Below are positions 34,953-45,729 of a DNA stretch of 64,000 nt, in pieces. The translations under genes were made by a program, and so were the position numbers. The DNA is from Posidonia oceanica (Eukaryota > Streptophyta > Magnoliopsida > Alismatales > Posidoniaceae): assembly GCA_037176725.1 (NCBI GenBank), contig JAZBRS010000020.1, forward strand, positions 57,626,001 to 57,690,000. The letters are read 5' to 3'. Position 1 is the first letter of the stretch. Every line of letters begins with the position of its first letter. The notes beneath the pieces were generated by a model. That model ran no database searches. It was given only the letters and a program-made list of their open reading frames with translations, and had not been told where the DNA came from.

Positions 34953-35684
34953 GCACCTCGCTTTTGCATCGTTTTCTGTGCCTTGGCATCGCTTTCCGTG
35001 CTTTCGCCTCGTTTTCCTCGCTTTTGCACCGTTTTCCACGCCCGCTTTGGTTTATTCCTTGCATGTCATTTGCATTGCCTGGTTTTCCTTGCAGTTTTGT
35101 TTTATCGCTTGCATTTGCTTACTGCCTAGGAGTTCTCACGAACCAGGGTTCGCTTAGTTCGAAACACTAACAGCGCTGCTGAGCACGTAGATAGCACGTT
35201 TATTTCCCATGCATAGCAATCAGACATTCATTGCATTTAGGCATTAGGCTAGAACTTCCCTGCATTAGCGAGCGAGATTACCTAAGAAAGACCGACTCTC
35301 GGACGTATCGGGAGTGCCTAACACCTTCCCTGTGCGTAACAGGTGTCCTTGCCCTTTCTCTTGGCCCGCAAAGACCTTTCCTTCATCCTAGGCATGAGTC
35401 ATAGCATAACATAGCATAGCATAGCATCGCATTGTGTTGCATCGCATCTCTTTGCGTCCGGTTTTGCATGTCTTTTCATGTATTACCCTCGGTTTTCCTA
35501 GTCTCCCAACTTAATAGACCTGGTAGCGACTCTGATTTCTCTTATCATTTCCTTTTCTTCTTTTGCCAGCGTTTCCGAGTCAAGTTTCTTCCCTCGGATC
35601 CTACCGCATATAGTGAGCCTATTTTGATCGGTGCACGCGAGCTTTGGCATCGTGCATGGATGATCAGAATTCAAGATTACTACA
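34953..35684 (+). repeat. T2 5' LTR, right part
   Basis: Continues the T2 LTR from GCACCTCGCTTTTGC to GATTACTACA and matches 55130-55876. It holds three or four degenerate copies of the motif that is expanded to about 30 copies in T1 (GCACCGTTTTCC, GTGC). The U5 part is shared with T1: ATAGTGAGCCT, TGATCGGTGCA, GCGAGCTTTGGCA. Confidence 0.92.
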
Positions 35685-35685
35685 G

Positions 35686-35703
35686 TGGCGACCCCACTGG
35701 AGA
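35686..35703 (+). other. T2 primer-binding site, decayed
   Basis: TGGCGACCCCACTGGAGA, three substitutions from the intact tRNA-Arg site at 55878-55895. Confidence 0.85.
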
Positions 35704-36757
35704 GATGAGAATCATCAACGAATGCTCCACTGAGGATTCCGGACTCCGGCTTTCATCTTGGCCTTCTCGCCGCTTGCTTTTGTGCTTTGCTTGCCTTTTG
35801 CTTCTGCTTGCCTTGCTTGCTTACCTGCCTGCTTGTTTATTTACCTGCTTTATGCCATGATTGCTTGCGCTGCTTTATTTTCCTGCATCACATGCCTAAA
35901 TACGTGCTCGGCGCACCATGCATGCTTTTTGTGTGATATGTGTTTTGTTTTACACAAATACTATGTCACCATGCACGCACATACCATGCATACTTGCTTT
36001 TTGATATGATAAGTGTTTCCTTTTCACTATCATGACCACATACACTTGCACATGCCATGCCCATGCTTTTTGCCTTGCTGTGTGAATTGCTTGCATGCCA
36101 TGACTTCTTGTTTCTCTCCCATTCGCATATGCCATGCCTAGGGTAGTAGAAACTTGCTTGCTTCCCTCTTGTTTAATCTAAAAGCCACAATAAAGCGAAG
36201 CAATGACATCTAAGCACAACTAGAGCCAAAACTTGCAATTTTCCCCCTAGTTAAATAAAACGCAAGTAAAACGCTCTAAAGCATTTGCATTAGCATTTTA
36301 GAAAGCATGCATTCTTCTCATCTAAGTCAACCCACAGTCTGAGAAGGATAGTCCCAATCTCTTGCCCCTAACACTTTGGCATGGTGTAAGCAGATCGATC
36401 TGTCCCCCCATGTCCAGGGGTCACGTCGGTGTTATTGGAGGGTAACACCCATGCTTCTAGTAGGGTCGAGGCCACCAATGCACCACCCGTTATACCTGAG
36501 CTTTGGTAGGGTTGAGACGGGAGCCTTTTTTCTGACCTGGAGTCTGCATAATCCTACTACCCATGAGTGCGTCCTGGTAGGTCATCTACTCAGGACATGC
36601 ATGGTGAGAGAGCACATATTAGGGCATTCATCTGCATCATGCCACCCCTAATAACTCTTTTTTGCATCCAACCTCTAACACATTTATTTGTTTTGCAGGT
36701 AGGTGCGGGTTCCTTCAGCTAGGATCCTGAGCGTCCCTTTCTATCTCTGACTTGTCT

Positions 36758-36762
36758 GTCGC
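36758..36762. repeat. T3 target-site duplication, left copy (GTCGC)
   Basis: Repeated at 45651-45655 after the last base of T3. Confidence 0.93.
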
Positions 36763-38932
36763 AGTCACGCCCCAGCGCGACCAAAATAGCATCAACTACC
36801 CAAATGATATTTAAAAGAATAAACAATTAATTACATTTGAGAACAAATTTAAAATTTTTACAAAACTACTAAAATACTCCCAAGATCCCCAGTGTGCGGC
36901 TACGTGACTCCTTAAACAAGCACCAGACTGAACTGTACCTCAACCCCACACCTGAAAACCAAACACAAAACATGTGTGAGTGACATCTAAGTCACCCAGT
37001 ACGTGCCATCCAAAACCATGGCAAACGGCAGCAGAAACATTTACAAAAGCAATAAACATCATAATTTACAGTAATCTATGCTATTTAAAAGCATAACATT
37101 CATTTCAATAAAACCACATGCTTTTATAATGCTATCCACATTTTCTACCAAAATATGCATTCACAAATACATCACAATTCATCTCAAATCCACACTCACA
37201 CACACATCGATTCCAAATCTAATCGAACACCCTGGCCACAGGTGAATGGCACCAGCCACAAGCAGTTGCAAATGACACACGCATCTCTTGGCTGCAATGC
37301 TGTGGAAGACTACCCCGTGTGGGAGAACAATCCACCTTAGGAACTCAGCCCTCAATTTATAGTATGATCATTTCCATGATCAACATCATAACAACATGGG
37401 GTTACGTACTCTGGCGCCCCTTTGGTGCCCGAGCGTCTGGGGACTCCAACCCTAGCCCCAGCCAGCACCGACACAGAGGGTAGACTATCTGTTTCAACGG
37501 GGCCTAATGTACCGCAAACCTCACCTTAGGCTACCTGACTCTCGAACCATAGAGTGTATTCAAACACCCCTAGTTACCAGTCAGAAGCTTCGGTTTATTG
37601 GTCCTTCAAAACCACGGAAACCATTTCCAAACTCTTTTCACAAACATGCATTTCTTTTCCAAAATCATTTGGAAATCTTTTCAAAATCATTCCTCATAAT
37701 TCACAAAACCATATCAAATCATAACAAAACCAAATGCATCGAAAACCCAAATCTTAGTTCTTTAGAAACCATTTTACCCCTGAAACAGCACACCGAAAAA
37801 GCCACCGGTCGACCGAAAATCCCTGGTTCGGGAGAACCAAATCAACCGGTCAACCGTTCTGGGTACTGAGTCCAGGTTCAGACCAAAAACGGCACACTGA
37901 AAATGCCACCGGTCGACCGAAAATCCCTGATTCGGTAGAACCAAATCCACTAGTCGAACCGATCCATGCAGAAATCGGCAGATCGATCGATTTCGGCAGA
38001 CCGAAATCAGATTCTGGCCTAAACTGACGGCAAAACGGGACACCGAAATTGGTGGGTCGTACCGATTTCTACAGAAAACAGCATACCGATCAAAAAGGTC
38101 GTACCGATCTGGGCAATTTCAGAAAACCCAAAACAGAAACCAAAACCAATCGCCCGAGATGGGAACCTCAACCGATCTCACCACAAAAACCCATAAATCA
38201 CGAGTAAATACTAGAATCAAAGCCTCACGAGTGCTCTACACATGAGCACAAAAATCAAACCAATCCATGCATCATACATCAAGATACAAATTCGCAAAGC
38301 TCAAGAGGTCAAATACAACCTATTTCCATTCAATCCACAATCAATCCAAAAACCATTCAAAACCAAATAAAATCCTACAATATTCATGGCATAGCTAGAT
38401 CACATGCATTCAAAGCATTTAGGCAAGAAAATTGGAAAGAATTCGAGGGGGAAATACGCAGCAACACCGGCGAACCACTCCGCCCCAAACCTCGGTCGGT
38501 CGACGAACACAGCCTCCTCCGGCCAACGAGCACCACCCTCCTCAAATCGGCTTGCCTCCGCGCTCCTCCAGCACCAGCCGCATCTCCTCTTCCTCCTCCA
38601 ACTACCGGCGATCTCAAGGGCTGCAGTAGCAGTCGGCAGTGGTGGCGGAAGAAAATGAGGAAAAGAAAGAAGGGAAGAAAGAAGAGAAGAGGCACGTGCG
38701 GGAAGAAAAAGAGAAAAATTGCATTTCTCTCCCTTTCTCTCCGCAAACCACAAACAAGCCCCTAACTTCCTTTCAAACAAGCCCTTACTTTCTCTCGGCC
38801 ACACTAAACAACACCGAGGAGCTAGAAACAAAACCACCAAAGACACACAAACATCAACACACCACAAACAACAGGGAAAGATTTTCCAAAATAATTAACT
38901 CAAATTACATTATGGAAAATCAGGATATTACA
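36763..38932 (-). repeat. T3 3' LTR (2.17 kb)
   Basis: Minus-strand start TGTAATATCCTGATTTTCC, end GGGGCGTGACT. It contains a C/G-rich gene-like segment (38440-38640), an inverted-repeat region (37795-38130) and a TATA-like CTATAAATTG near 37354-37363. It keeps the 207 bases lost from the other LTR (about 37494-37700). Confidence 0.92.
37795..38130. repeat. CGGTCGACCG-type inverted repeats, T3 3' LTR
   Basis: Repeated words: CCGGTCGACCGAAAATCCC, GGTTCGGGAGAACC, TTCGGTAGAACC, GATCGATCGATTTCGG, ATACCGATC. Most are short palindromes or hairpins built on CGGT/ACCG. It lies upstream (in element direction) of the TATA-like box. Confidence 0.75.
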
Positions 38933-38974
38933 TTCTAACACCCTTAAAAGAAATTTCGTCCTTGAAATTCACAA

Positions 38975-40639
38975 CTAATGGAACAAATAAGGGTATTTAG
39001 AATACATATCCGCTTCCCGCTCCCAAGTGGCTTCCTCCACACCATGGTGCTGCCACCGAACCAGTACCAAAGGAATAACCTTGTTCCTAAGAATCTGCTC
39101 CTTACGATCTAGAATCTGAACAGCGTCCTCCTCCATGGACAAGTCCTGCTGCAGTCCTTCTGGCTGTAGTGGTAAGATCTGGGAAACATCAGCAACACAC
39201 TTCCTCAGCATCGACACATGGAAGATGCTATGCACTCCTGAGAGCTCTGGTGGCAAATCCAACTTATAAGCCACCTCACCAACTCTTCTAGCAATCTCAT
39301 AGGGGCCAATATACAGAGGACTCAGCTTGCCTCGCTTCCCAAACCTTGCAACCCCTTTAGTTGGTGACACCTTCAGGAAAACAAAGTCTCCTACCTCGAA
39401 TTCCAAAGGCCTTCGCCTCCTATCTGCATAGCTCTTCTGCCTGCTCTGTGCAATCAACAATCTCTTCTTGATCAAATCCACTTTCTCTTGGTATTGCTGC
39501 ACAATCTCTGGTCCGACAAGCTGGCACTCTCCTACATCGCCCCAACAGGTGGGTGTCCGGCACGGCCTCCCATACAGTGCCTCAAACGAAGCCATCCCAA
39601 TGCTGGAGTGAAAACTATTATTGTAGGCAAACTCCACCAGCAACAGGTGCTCTTCCCAGCAACCCCCAAAATCCAGAGCGTAGGCCCACGACATGTCTTC
39701 CAAAGTCTGAATAGTCCTCTCCGTCTGACTATCCGTCTGAGGGTGGAAAGCTGTACTGTAATTCAACATAGTACCAAAAGCCTCTTGCAACGCTTTCCAG
39801 AACCTCGAAGTGAAACGGGCATCTCTGTCAGACACAATGGAGACTGGCACTCCATGCAACCGGACAATCTCAGACACATACAACTCTGCCAATTGCTGCA
39901 AAGGAAGATTCACTCTCATAGGTAGGAAATGTGCTGATTTCATGAGCGTATCAACGATCACCTACACAGAATCATTCTTTCTCCTACTCCTGGGCAATCC
40001 AGTCACAAAATCCATAGACACCTGCTCCCATTTCCATACCGGAATATCCAAAGGTTGCAGCAATCCTCCAGGCTTCTGATGCTCAATCTTCACCATCTGG
40101 CAGGTTGTACACTTAGCCACATGCTCAGCTATCTCCTTCTTCATTCCAGGCCACCAGAAATTCCTCTTCAGATCCTTAAACATCTTGGTGCTCCTGGGAT
40201 GAATGGAATACCTGGGTCGGTGAGCCTCATCCAGCAAGCTCTGCTTCACCTCCTCCACTTGAGGTACATATAGACGCAAGTCAAATCGAAGCCCACCATC
40301 TACCCCAACAAAGAAATGGGGTGCCTCACCAGCCTCCATCTTCTTCCAGATTCCAGGTACAAAAGGATCAAACTGCTGAGCCGCTACTACTGCTTCCACC
40401 AACCTTGGGCGAACTGACAAGTTAGCCAAACACACTCTGCCTGAATCCCAAGACTGTCTCTGTGGTTTACACTCGACCAACCCCTCAAGAAGATGCCATT
40501 CTCTAATCATCAGGTTGGCCACCGAGTAGGCACGCCTACTCAAAGCATCAGCAACCACATTAGCCTTCACCGGGTGGTAGGATAGACTGAAATCATAGTC
40601 CTTCAGATACTCCACCCACCTCCTCTGTCTCAGGTTCAA
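38975..40639 (-). pseudogene. T3 integrase with chromodomain
   Basis: Inserts the DNA copy; the chromodomain is thought to direct integration to marked chromatin. The first block ends at a TAG at 39962-39964, where relatives have Trp. The frame continues in phase to 38975. Zinc finger: RYSIHP, then HVAKCTTC. Catalytic triad in the second block: D4 ([11 protein letters not shown]), D45 (SDRDARF), E81 (DSQTERT), with the usual 35-residue spacing. GPY/F-like region near [14 protein letters not shown]. The last 50 residues ([18 protein letters not shown]) have the chromodomain pattern of Tekay/Del elements. The start at 40639 is within RNase H; a frameshift lies just above. Confidence 0.92.
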
Positions 40640-41634
40640 ATCCTTCTGAGTGAAAATGTACTTCAGGCTCTTGTGATCTGTGAGGATCTCAAACTGTTCG
40701 TTATAGAGGCAAAAACCACAGCAGCAAGCTCCAAATCATGAGTGGGGTAATTCTTCTCATGGTCTTCGAGTTGCCGAGATGCATAAGCCACAACTCTACC
40801 ATGCTGCATCAGAACACACCCCAACCCAGATCCACAGGCATCACTGTAGACAGAGAAACCACCACTCCCACAAGGCAAAGTTAACACAAGAGATGAGACC
40901 AGGCGAGTTCTCAACTGAAGGAAACTCTCTCCACACCGTCGATCCCACACAAAAGAGATTTCCATCCGGGTCAACCTGGTCAGAGGTTTAGCAATCTTGG
41001 AGAAATCCTGAATAAACCTCCAATAATATCCTGCCAAACCCAGAAAACTTATGATCTCAGAGACTATCTTTGGCCTGACCGAACTGCTCACAGCCTCAAC
41101 CTTGGCCGGATCAACCTTGATTTCAGCACCAGAGATGACGTGACCAAGAAAAGCAACCTCCTCAAGCCAGAACTCACACTTGGAGAACTTTGCAAAGAGC
41201 TGATTCTGCCTCAAAGTCTCCAAAACTGCCTTCAAATGCATCCGATGAGTCTCTACATCAGGAGAGTATACTAGCACGTCATCCACAAAAACAACCACAA
41301 ACTGATCCAGATAGGGCCTGAACACCCTATTCATCAGGTCCATGAAAGCTGTTGGTGCATTGGTCAGTCCAAATGGCATGACTCTAAACTCATAGTGGCC
41401 ATACCGAGTCCGAAAAGCTGTTTTCTGAACATCAGACTCCCGAATTCGGAGCTGGTGATAACCTAACCTCAAGTCTATCTTGGAAATAACAGACGCTCCC
41501 TGCAACTGGTCAAACAGGTCATCAATCCTAGGCAAAGGGTACTTGTTCTTGTTGGTAATCTGATTCAGCAATCTATAATCAATGCACAATCTGAGAGTAC
41601 CATCCTTCTTCTTGACGAACAAAATCGGCGCACC
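40640..41634 (-). pseudogene. T3 reverse transcriptase and RNase H
   Basis: In phase with the protease block but cut off from it by a TAG at 41635-41637. [17 protein letters not shown] at residues 3-17, D50 in [29 protein letters not shown] at 81-98, catalytic FVDDVLVYS at 112-120. RNase [11 protein letters not shown], then [23 protein letters not shown] deletion of some 20 bases near 40710 shifts the frame and removes residues that normally follow FA; the frame is recovered with [10 protein letters not shown] below. Confidence 0.92.
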
Positions 41635-42366
41635 CTAAGGAGAAACACTGGGCCGGATGAATCCTCCGTCTAGCAGTTCTTGCAACTGACAACTGAGCTC
41701 CCTTAATTCGGCAAGCGCCATTCTATACAGGGCCTTCGAAATAGCACCAGAAGCAGGCACCAAATTTATCTGGAACTCCAGCTCCCTATGTGGCAGCAAA
41801 CTAGGTAGGTCCTCCGAAAACACATCTGGATATCCACTAACCACTCGTATGTCCTGTATCCTCATAGCTGATGAAGAGGACACAGTCACACTGGCCAGGT
41901 AGCCCACACTACCTCTTGCTAAATGGCAGTAGGCCTTTATTGCTGAAATGATCTTCTTTGGCCCTCCAGGTCTAACCCCTTGGACCAAACACCATCCCTG
42001 ACCAAGACAATCCGCCACCACAGACTTCTTGGCACAGTCAATTACAGCTGAATACTGCGCCAGCCAGTCCATTCCCAGTATGACATCATACTCCCGCATG
42101 TCCATAACTATCAGATTGGCCTCAAAGTCCATCTCTCCCAACTTCACACCAATGGACCTCAGAAACTTCCATACCAGGCTGTGCTCCCCTAAAGGAATCA
42201 CCACATCAAGATGAAATGCTAATCTTGCCGGTCTCAGGCCAAGCTCAGCAGCAAATGACTCAGATATAAACGAGTAAGAACTCCCTGAGTCAAACAAAAC
42301 TCTGGCCATATTACCAGCCACAAGAAAAGAACCTGGTAAAGCACAACACAACAACAAACCACACAT
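41635..42366 (-). pseudogene. T3 aspartic protease and linker to RT
   Basis: Active-site block ARVLFDSGSSYSFIS with D26-S27-G28, and DVILGMDWLAQYSAVIDC near residues 93-110. The linker runs through the typical FPEDLPSLL-like stretch to the region before RT, where a TAG (41635-41637) replaces the Trp of the SPWGAP motif. The first codon of the block is not certainly a start; this part is made as Gag-Pol. Confidence 0.88.
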
Positions 42367-42420
42367 CCATTAATAGGGAAATGTACTGGATACATATTAC
42401 AACACAGAGGTCCACAATAC

Positions 42421-43551
42421 AAATCACTCTCGCTCCTTACCCTCGACAACATCCCTCGAGGGTCCAGCAACAGGAGCAGCTATGGAGAACACTTGTCCCC
42501 TGGTCGGCTGACGAGGTGCATCCCCAGCAGGCTTTGGAGGCTCAGGACAGCTACGCTGAATATGCCCAGTCTTCCTGCAATTATAACATCTCACAGGGCT
42601 TGGGTTCTGCGGTTAACTGGTGCAATACAAAGCCACATGCCCTGGCTTCCCACACTTGAAACAAGTTCTTGGACCCCCACTCGAGCCTGTCTGGCTGTAT
42701 CCAGAACTCCCTCTTCCAAAAGAACTGTGTCCTTCCTCAGCAACAGAACCTGAACGCTCCTTCCTCTTCTTCCCTGAGCTCCCAGAACTACTAGAGCTCA
42801 GACCTCCAGAAACAGAAGGCTGCTGAGAGGACGACTTCCCCTTCCCTTTGGGGTGTTCTTCTAGAAATAGCTTGCGGTCATCTTCATACCTGGCCGCGAG
42901 CTCCACAGCATCAGCCAAGGTCGGGCATCTGAAACCCAAAACCCTTGACCGAAGAGCTGGCACCAACCCTTCCGCAAACTTCTTAGCTCGGCGTCTCTCC
43001 ATGTCAAACACTTGAGCAAACTGCTCCAACCGAGTGAAAGCTGTCTCGTACTCCGCCACAGACATGCTCCCCTGCTTCAAATTCTGGAAGTCCCTATCTA
43101 AGTGATCCCGCTCATACTCGGGGAAATACCACTCATAGAACACCTCCCGAAACTCCTCCCAGGGTATAGCTAGCAGATCTGTATCAGGAAACTTGAGACA
43201 GCGCGCAGACTTCCACCACTGGCCGGCTTCACCCTTGAACTGGAAGGTTGCCAGACGAACCCACTTCTCCTCCGGACACACCAGACTCTCCAGAATCTTC
43301 TCAACCTTCGAGAGCCAAGACCTCGCATCCTCTGGCTTGCCCTTGCCATCGAAGTTTGGCGCACCAAGCTTACGGAACTGGGAAATCCACGGGTCACCCT
43401 TAGACTCACTGGAACTGCTCTTTCCAAGTGATTGCACGAGTCCCCGCACCATTTCCCCCAACTCTTGCCGAACTCCCTTCCAACCACCTTCATCCTCCAA
43501 GCCAGAACTAGATGCAGAAACCTTCCCCTTGCCTTTGCCCTTAGGTGCCAT
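42421..43551 (-). pseudogene. T3 gag
   Basis: ATG at 43549-43551, with a Lys-rich start (MAPKGKGKGKVSAS). The retrotransposon gag core includes FDGKGKPEDARSWLSKVEKI, GEAGQWWKS and SVAEYETAFTRLEQFA. A first zinc knuckle, CFKCGKPGHVALYC, is followed two codons later by a TAA (about 42613-42615). The same frame continues below it with a second knuckle, CYNCRKTGHIQRSC, and ends at a TGA near 42424. So the stop falls between two zinc knuckles and shortens Gag by about 65 residues. Confidence 0.92.
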
Positions 43552-43670
43552 CTAGCTATAGCCACAACAAAGACAAGAAACAAAAGATCAGGTGCAAAAA
43601 TAAGAACGGCACAGTCCTACGGAGCCACTAGACCGGACACTACTAAGCTGGTGCACTTAGTGAACCTAAA

Positions 43671-43682
43671 GCTCTGATACTA
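43671..43682 (-). other. T3 primer-binding site (initiator Met-like)
   Basis: The minus strand reads TAGTATCAGAGC five bases inside the 5' LTR, one base off TGGTATCAGAGC, the plant initiator tRNA-Met site usual for this lineage. Confidence 0.75.
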
Positions 43683-43687
43683 CTCCT

Positions 43688-45650
43688 TGTCACGCCCCAG
43701 TGCAACCAAAATAGCATCAACTACCCAAATGATATTTAAAAGAATAAACAATTAATTATATTTGAGAACAAATTTAAAACTTTTACAAAACTACTAAAAT
43801 ACTCCCAAGATCCCCAGTGTGCGGCTACGTGGCTCCTTAAACAAGCACCAGACTGGACTGTACCTTGACCCTGCACCTGAAAACCAAACACAAAACACGC
43901 GTGAGTGACATCTAAGTTACCCAGTACGTGCCACCCAAAACCACGGCAAACGGCAGTAGAAACATTTACAAAAGCAATAAACATCATAATTTACAGTAAT
44001 CTATGCTATTTAAAAGCATAACATTCATTTCAATAAAACCACATGCTTTTATAAAGCTATCCACATTTTCTAACAAAATATGCATTCACAAATACATCAC
44101 AAATCATCTCAAATCCACACTCACACACACATCGATTTCAAATCTAATCGAACACCCTGGCCATAGGTGAACGACACCAGCCACAAGCAGTTGCAGATGA
44201 CACACACATCTCTTGGCTGCAATGCCGCAGAAGACTACCCCGTGTGGGAGAACAATCCGCCTTGGGAACTCAGCCCTCAATTTATAGCATGATCATTTCC
44301 ATGATCAACATCATAACAACACGGGGTTACGCACTCTGGTGCCCCTTTGGTGCCCGAGCGTCTGGGGACTCCAACCCCAGCCCCAGCCAGCACCGGCACA
44401 GAGGGTAGACCGTCTGTTTCACAAAACCATATCAAATCATAACAAAACCAAATGCATCGAAAACCCAAATCTTCCTTCTTTAGAAACCATTTTACCCTTG
44501 AAACGGCACATCGAAAAAGCCACTGGTCGACTGAAAATCCCTGGTTCGGGAGAACCAAATCAACCGGTCAACCGTTCTGGGTACCGAATCTAGGTTTAGA
44601 CCAAAAACGGCACACCGAAAATGCCACCGGTCGACCGAAAATCCCTGATTCGGTAGAACCAAATCCACTAGTCGAACCGATCCACGCAGAAATCGGCAGA
44701 TCGATCGATTTCGGCAGACCGAAATCAGATTCTGGCCTAAACTGACGGCAAAACGGGACACCGAAATTGGTGGGTCGTACCGATTTCTACAGAAAACAGC
44801 ATACCGATCAAAAAGGTCGTACCGATCTGGGCGATTTCAGAAAACCCAAAACAGAAACCAAAACCAATCGCCCGAGATGGGAACCTCAACCGATCTCACC
44901 ACAAAAACCCATAAATCACGAGTAAATACTAGAATCAAAGCCTCACGAGTGCTCTACACATGAGCACAAAAATCAAACCAATCCATGCATCATACATCAA
45001 GATACAAATTCGCAAAGCTCAAGAGGTCAAATACAACCTATTTCCATTCAATCCACAATCAATCCAAAAACCATTCAAAACCAAATAAAATCCTACAATA
45101 TTCATGGCATAGCTAGATCACATGCATTCAAAGCATTTAGGCAAGAAAATTGGAAAGAATTCGAGGGGGAAACACGCACCAACACTGGTGAACCACTCCA
45201 CCCTAAACCTCGGCCAGCCAACGAACACAGCCTCCTTCGGCTGACGAGCACCACCCTCCTCACACCGGCTTGCCTCCGCGCTCCTCCAACATCGGCCGCA
45301 CCTCCTCTTCCTCCTCCAACCGTCGGCGATCTCAAGGGCTACAGCAGCAGTCGACAGCGGTGGCGGAAGAAAATGAGGAAAAGAAAGAAGAGAAGAAAGA
45401 AGAGAAGAGGCACGTGTGGGAAGAAAAAGAGAAAAATTGCATTTCTCTCCCTTTCTCTCCACAAACCACAAACAAGCCCCTAACTTCCTTTCAACCAAGC
45501 CCTTACTTTCTCTCGGCCACACCAAACAACACCGAGGAGCCAGAAACAAAACCACCAAAGACACACAAACACCAACACACCACAAACAACAGGGAAAGAT
45601 TTTCCAAAATAATTAACTCAAATTATATTATGGAAAATCAGGATATTACA
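43688..45650 (-). repeat. T3 5' LTR (1.96 kb)
   Basis: Ends TG…CA intact. Compared with the other LTR it lacks 207 bases after CTGTTTCA at about 44417. The TATA-like CTATAAATTG is at about 44279-44287. The C/G-rich segment is 45150-45360. Confidence 0.93.
44510..44855. repeat. CGGTCGACCG-type inverted repeats, T3 5' LTR
   Basis: Same elements as at 37795-38130, about 220 bases upstream of the TATA-like box in the element's direction. Confidence 0.75.
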
Positions 45651-45655
45651 GTCGC
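45651..45655. repeat. T3 target-site duplication, right copy (GTCGC)
   Basis: Pairs with 36758-36762. Confidence 0.93.
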
Positions 45656-45729
45656 CTCTGGCAGTAGCTCGCTTTAGGTCTTGTGTCCCTGCCTTCAGCA
45701 GACCTGTTTGCACTCGCTCGTCGTCTGCT

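Larger units (their letters stand above)
35685..36762 (+). other. T2 leader, interrupted by T3
   Basis: No gene seen. It is CTTGC-rich at 35760-35860. The first 710 bases are repeated after the other T2 LTR (55877-56589). The leader resumes at 45656, just 74 bases before the gag ATG. Confidence 0.8.
36763..45650 (-). mobile_element. T3: Tekay/Del-like chromovirus (Ty3)
   Basis: Complete 8.9-kb element: LTRs 36763-38932 and 43688-45650, an initiator-Met-like primer site, and gag, protease, RT, RNase H, integrase and chromodomain in one direction. Target duplication GTCGC. The left terminal base is A instead of T. The LTRs differ by a 207-bp deletion in the right one plus many substitutions. 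Pol has two in-frame stops and a frameshift and gag one stop, so the copy is inactive. Confidence 0.95.

Noticed and set aside
38384..38867. ORFs of 120-155 codons on the minus strand of the T3 LTR (also 45102-45585)
   Set aside because: Located in LTRs, with no recognisable domain and frame differences between the copies.
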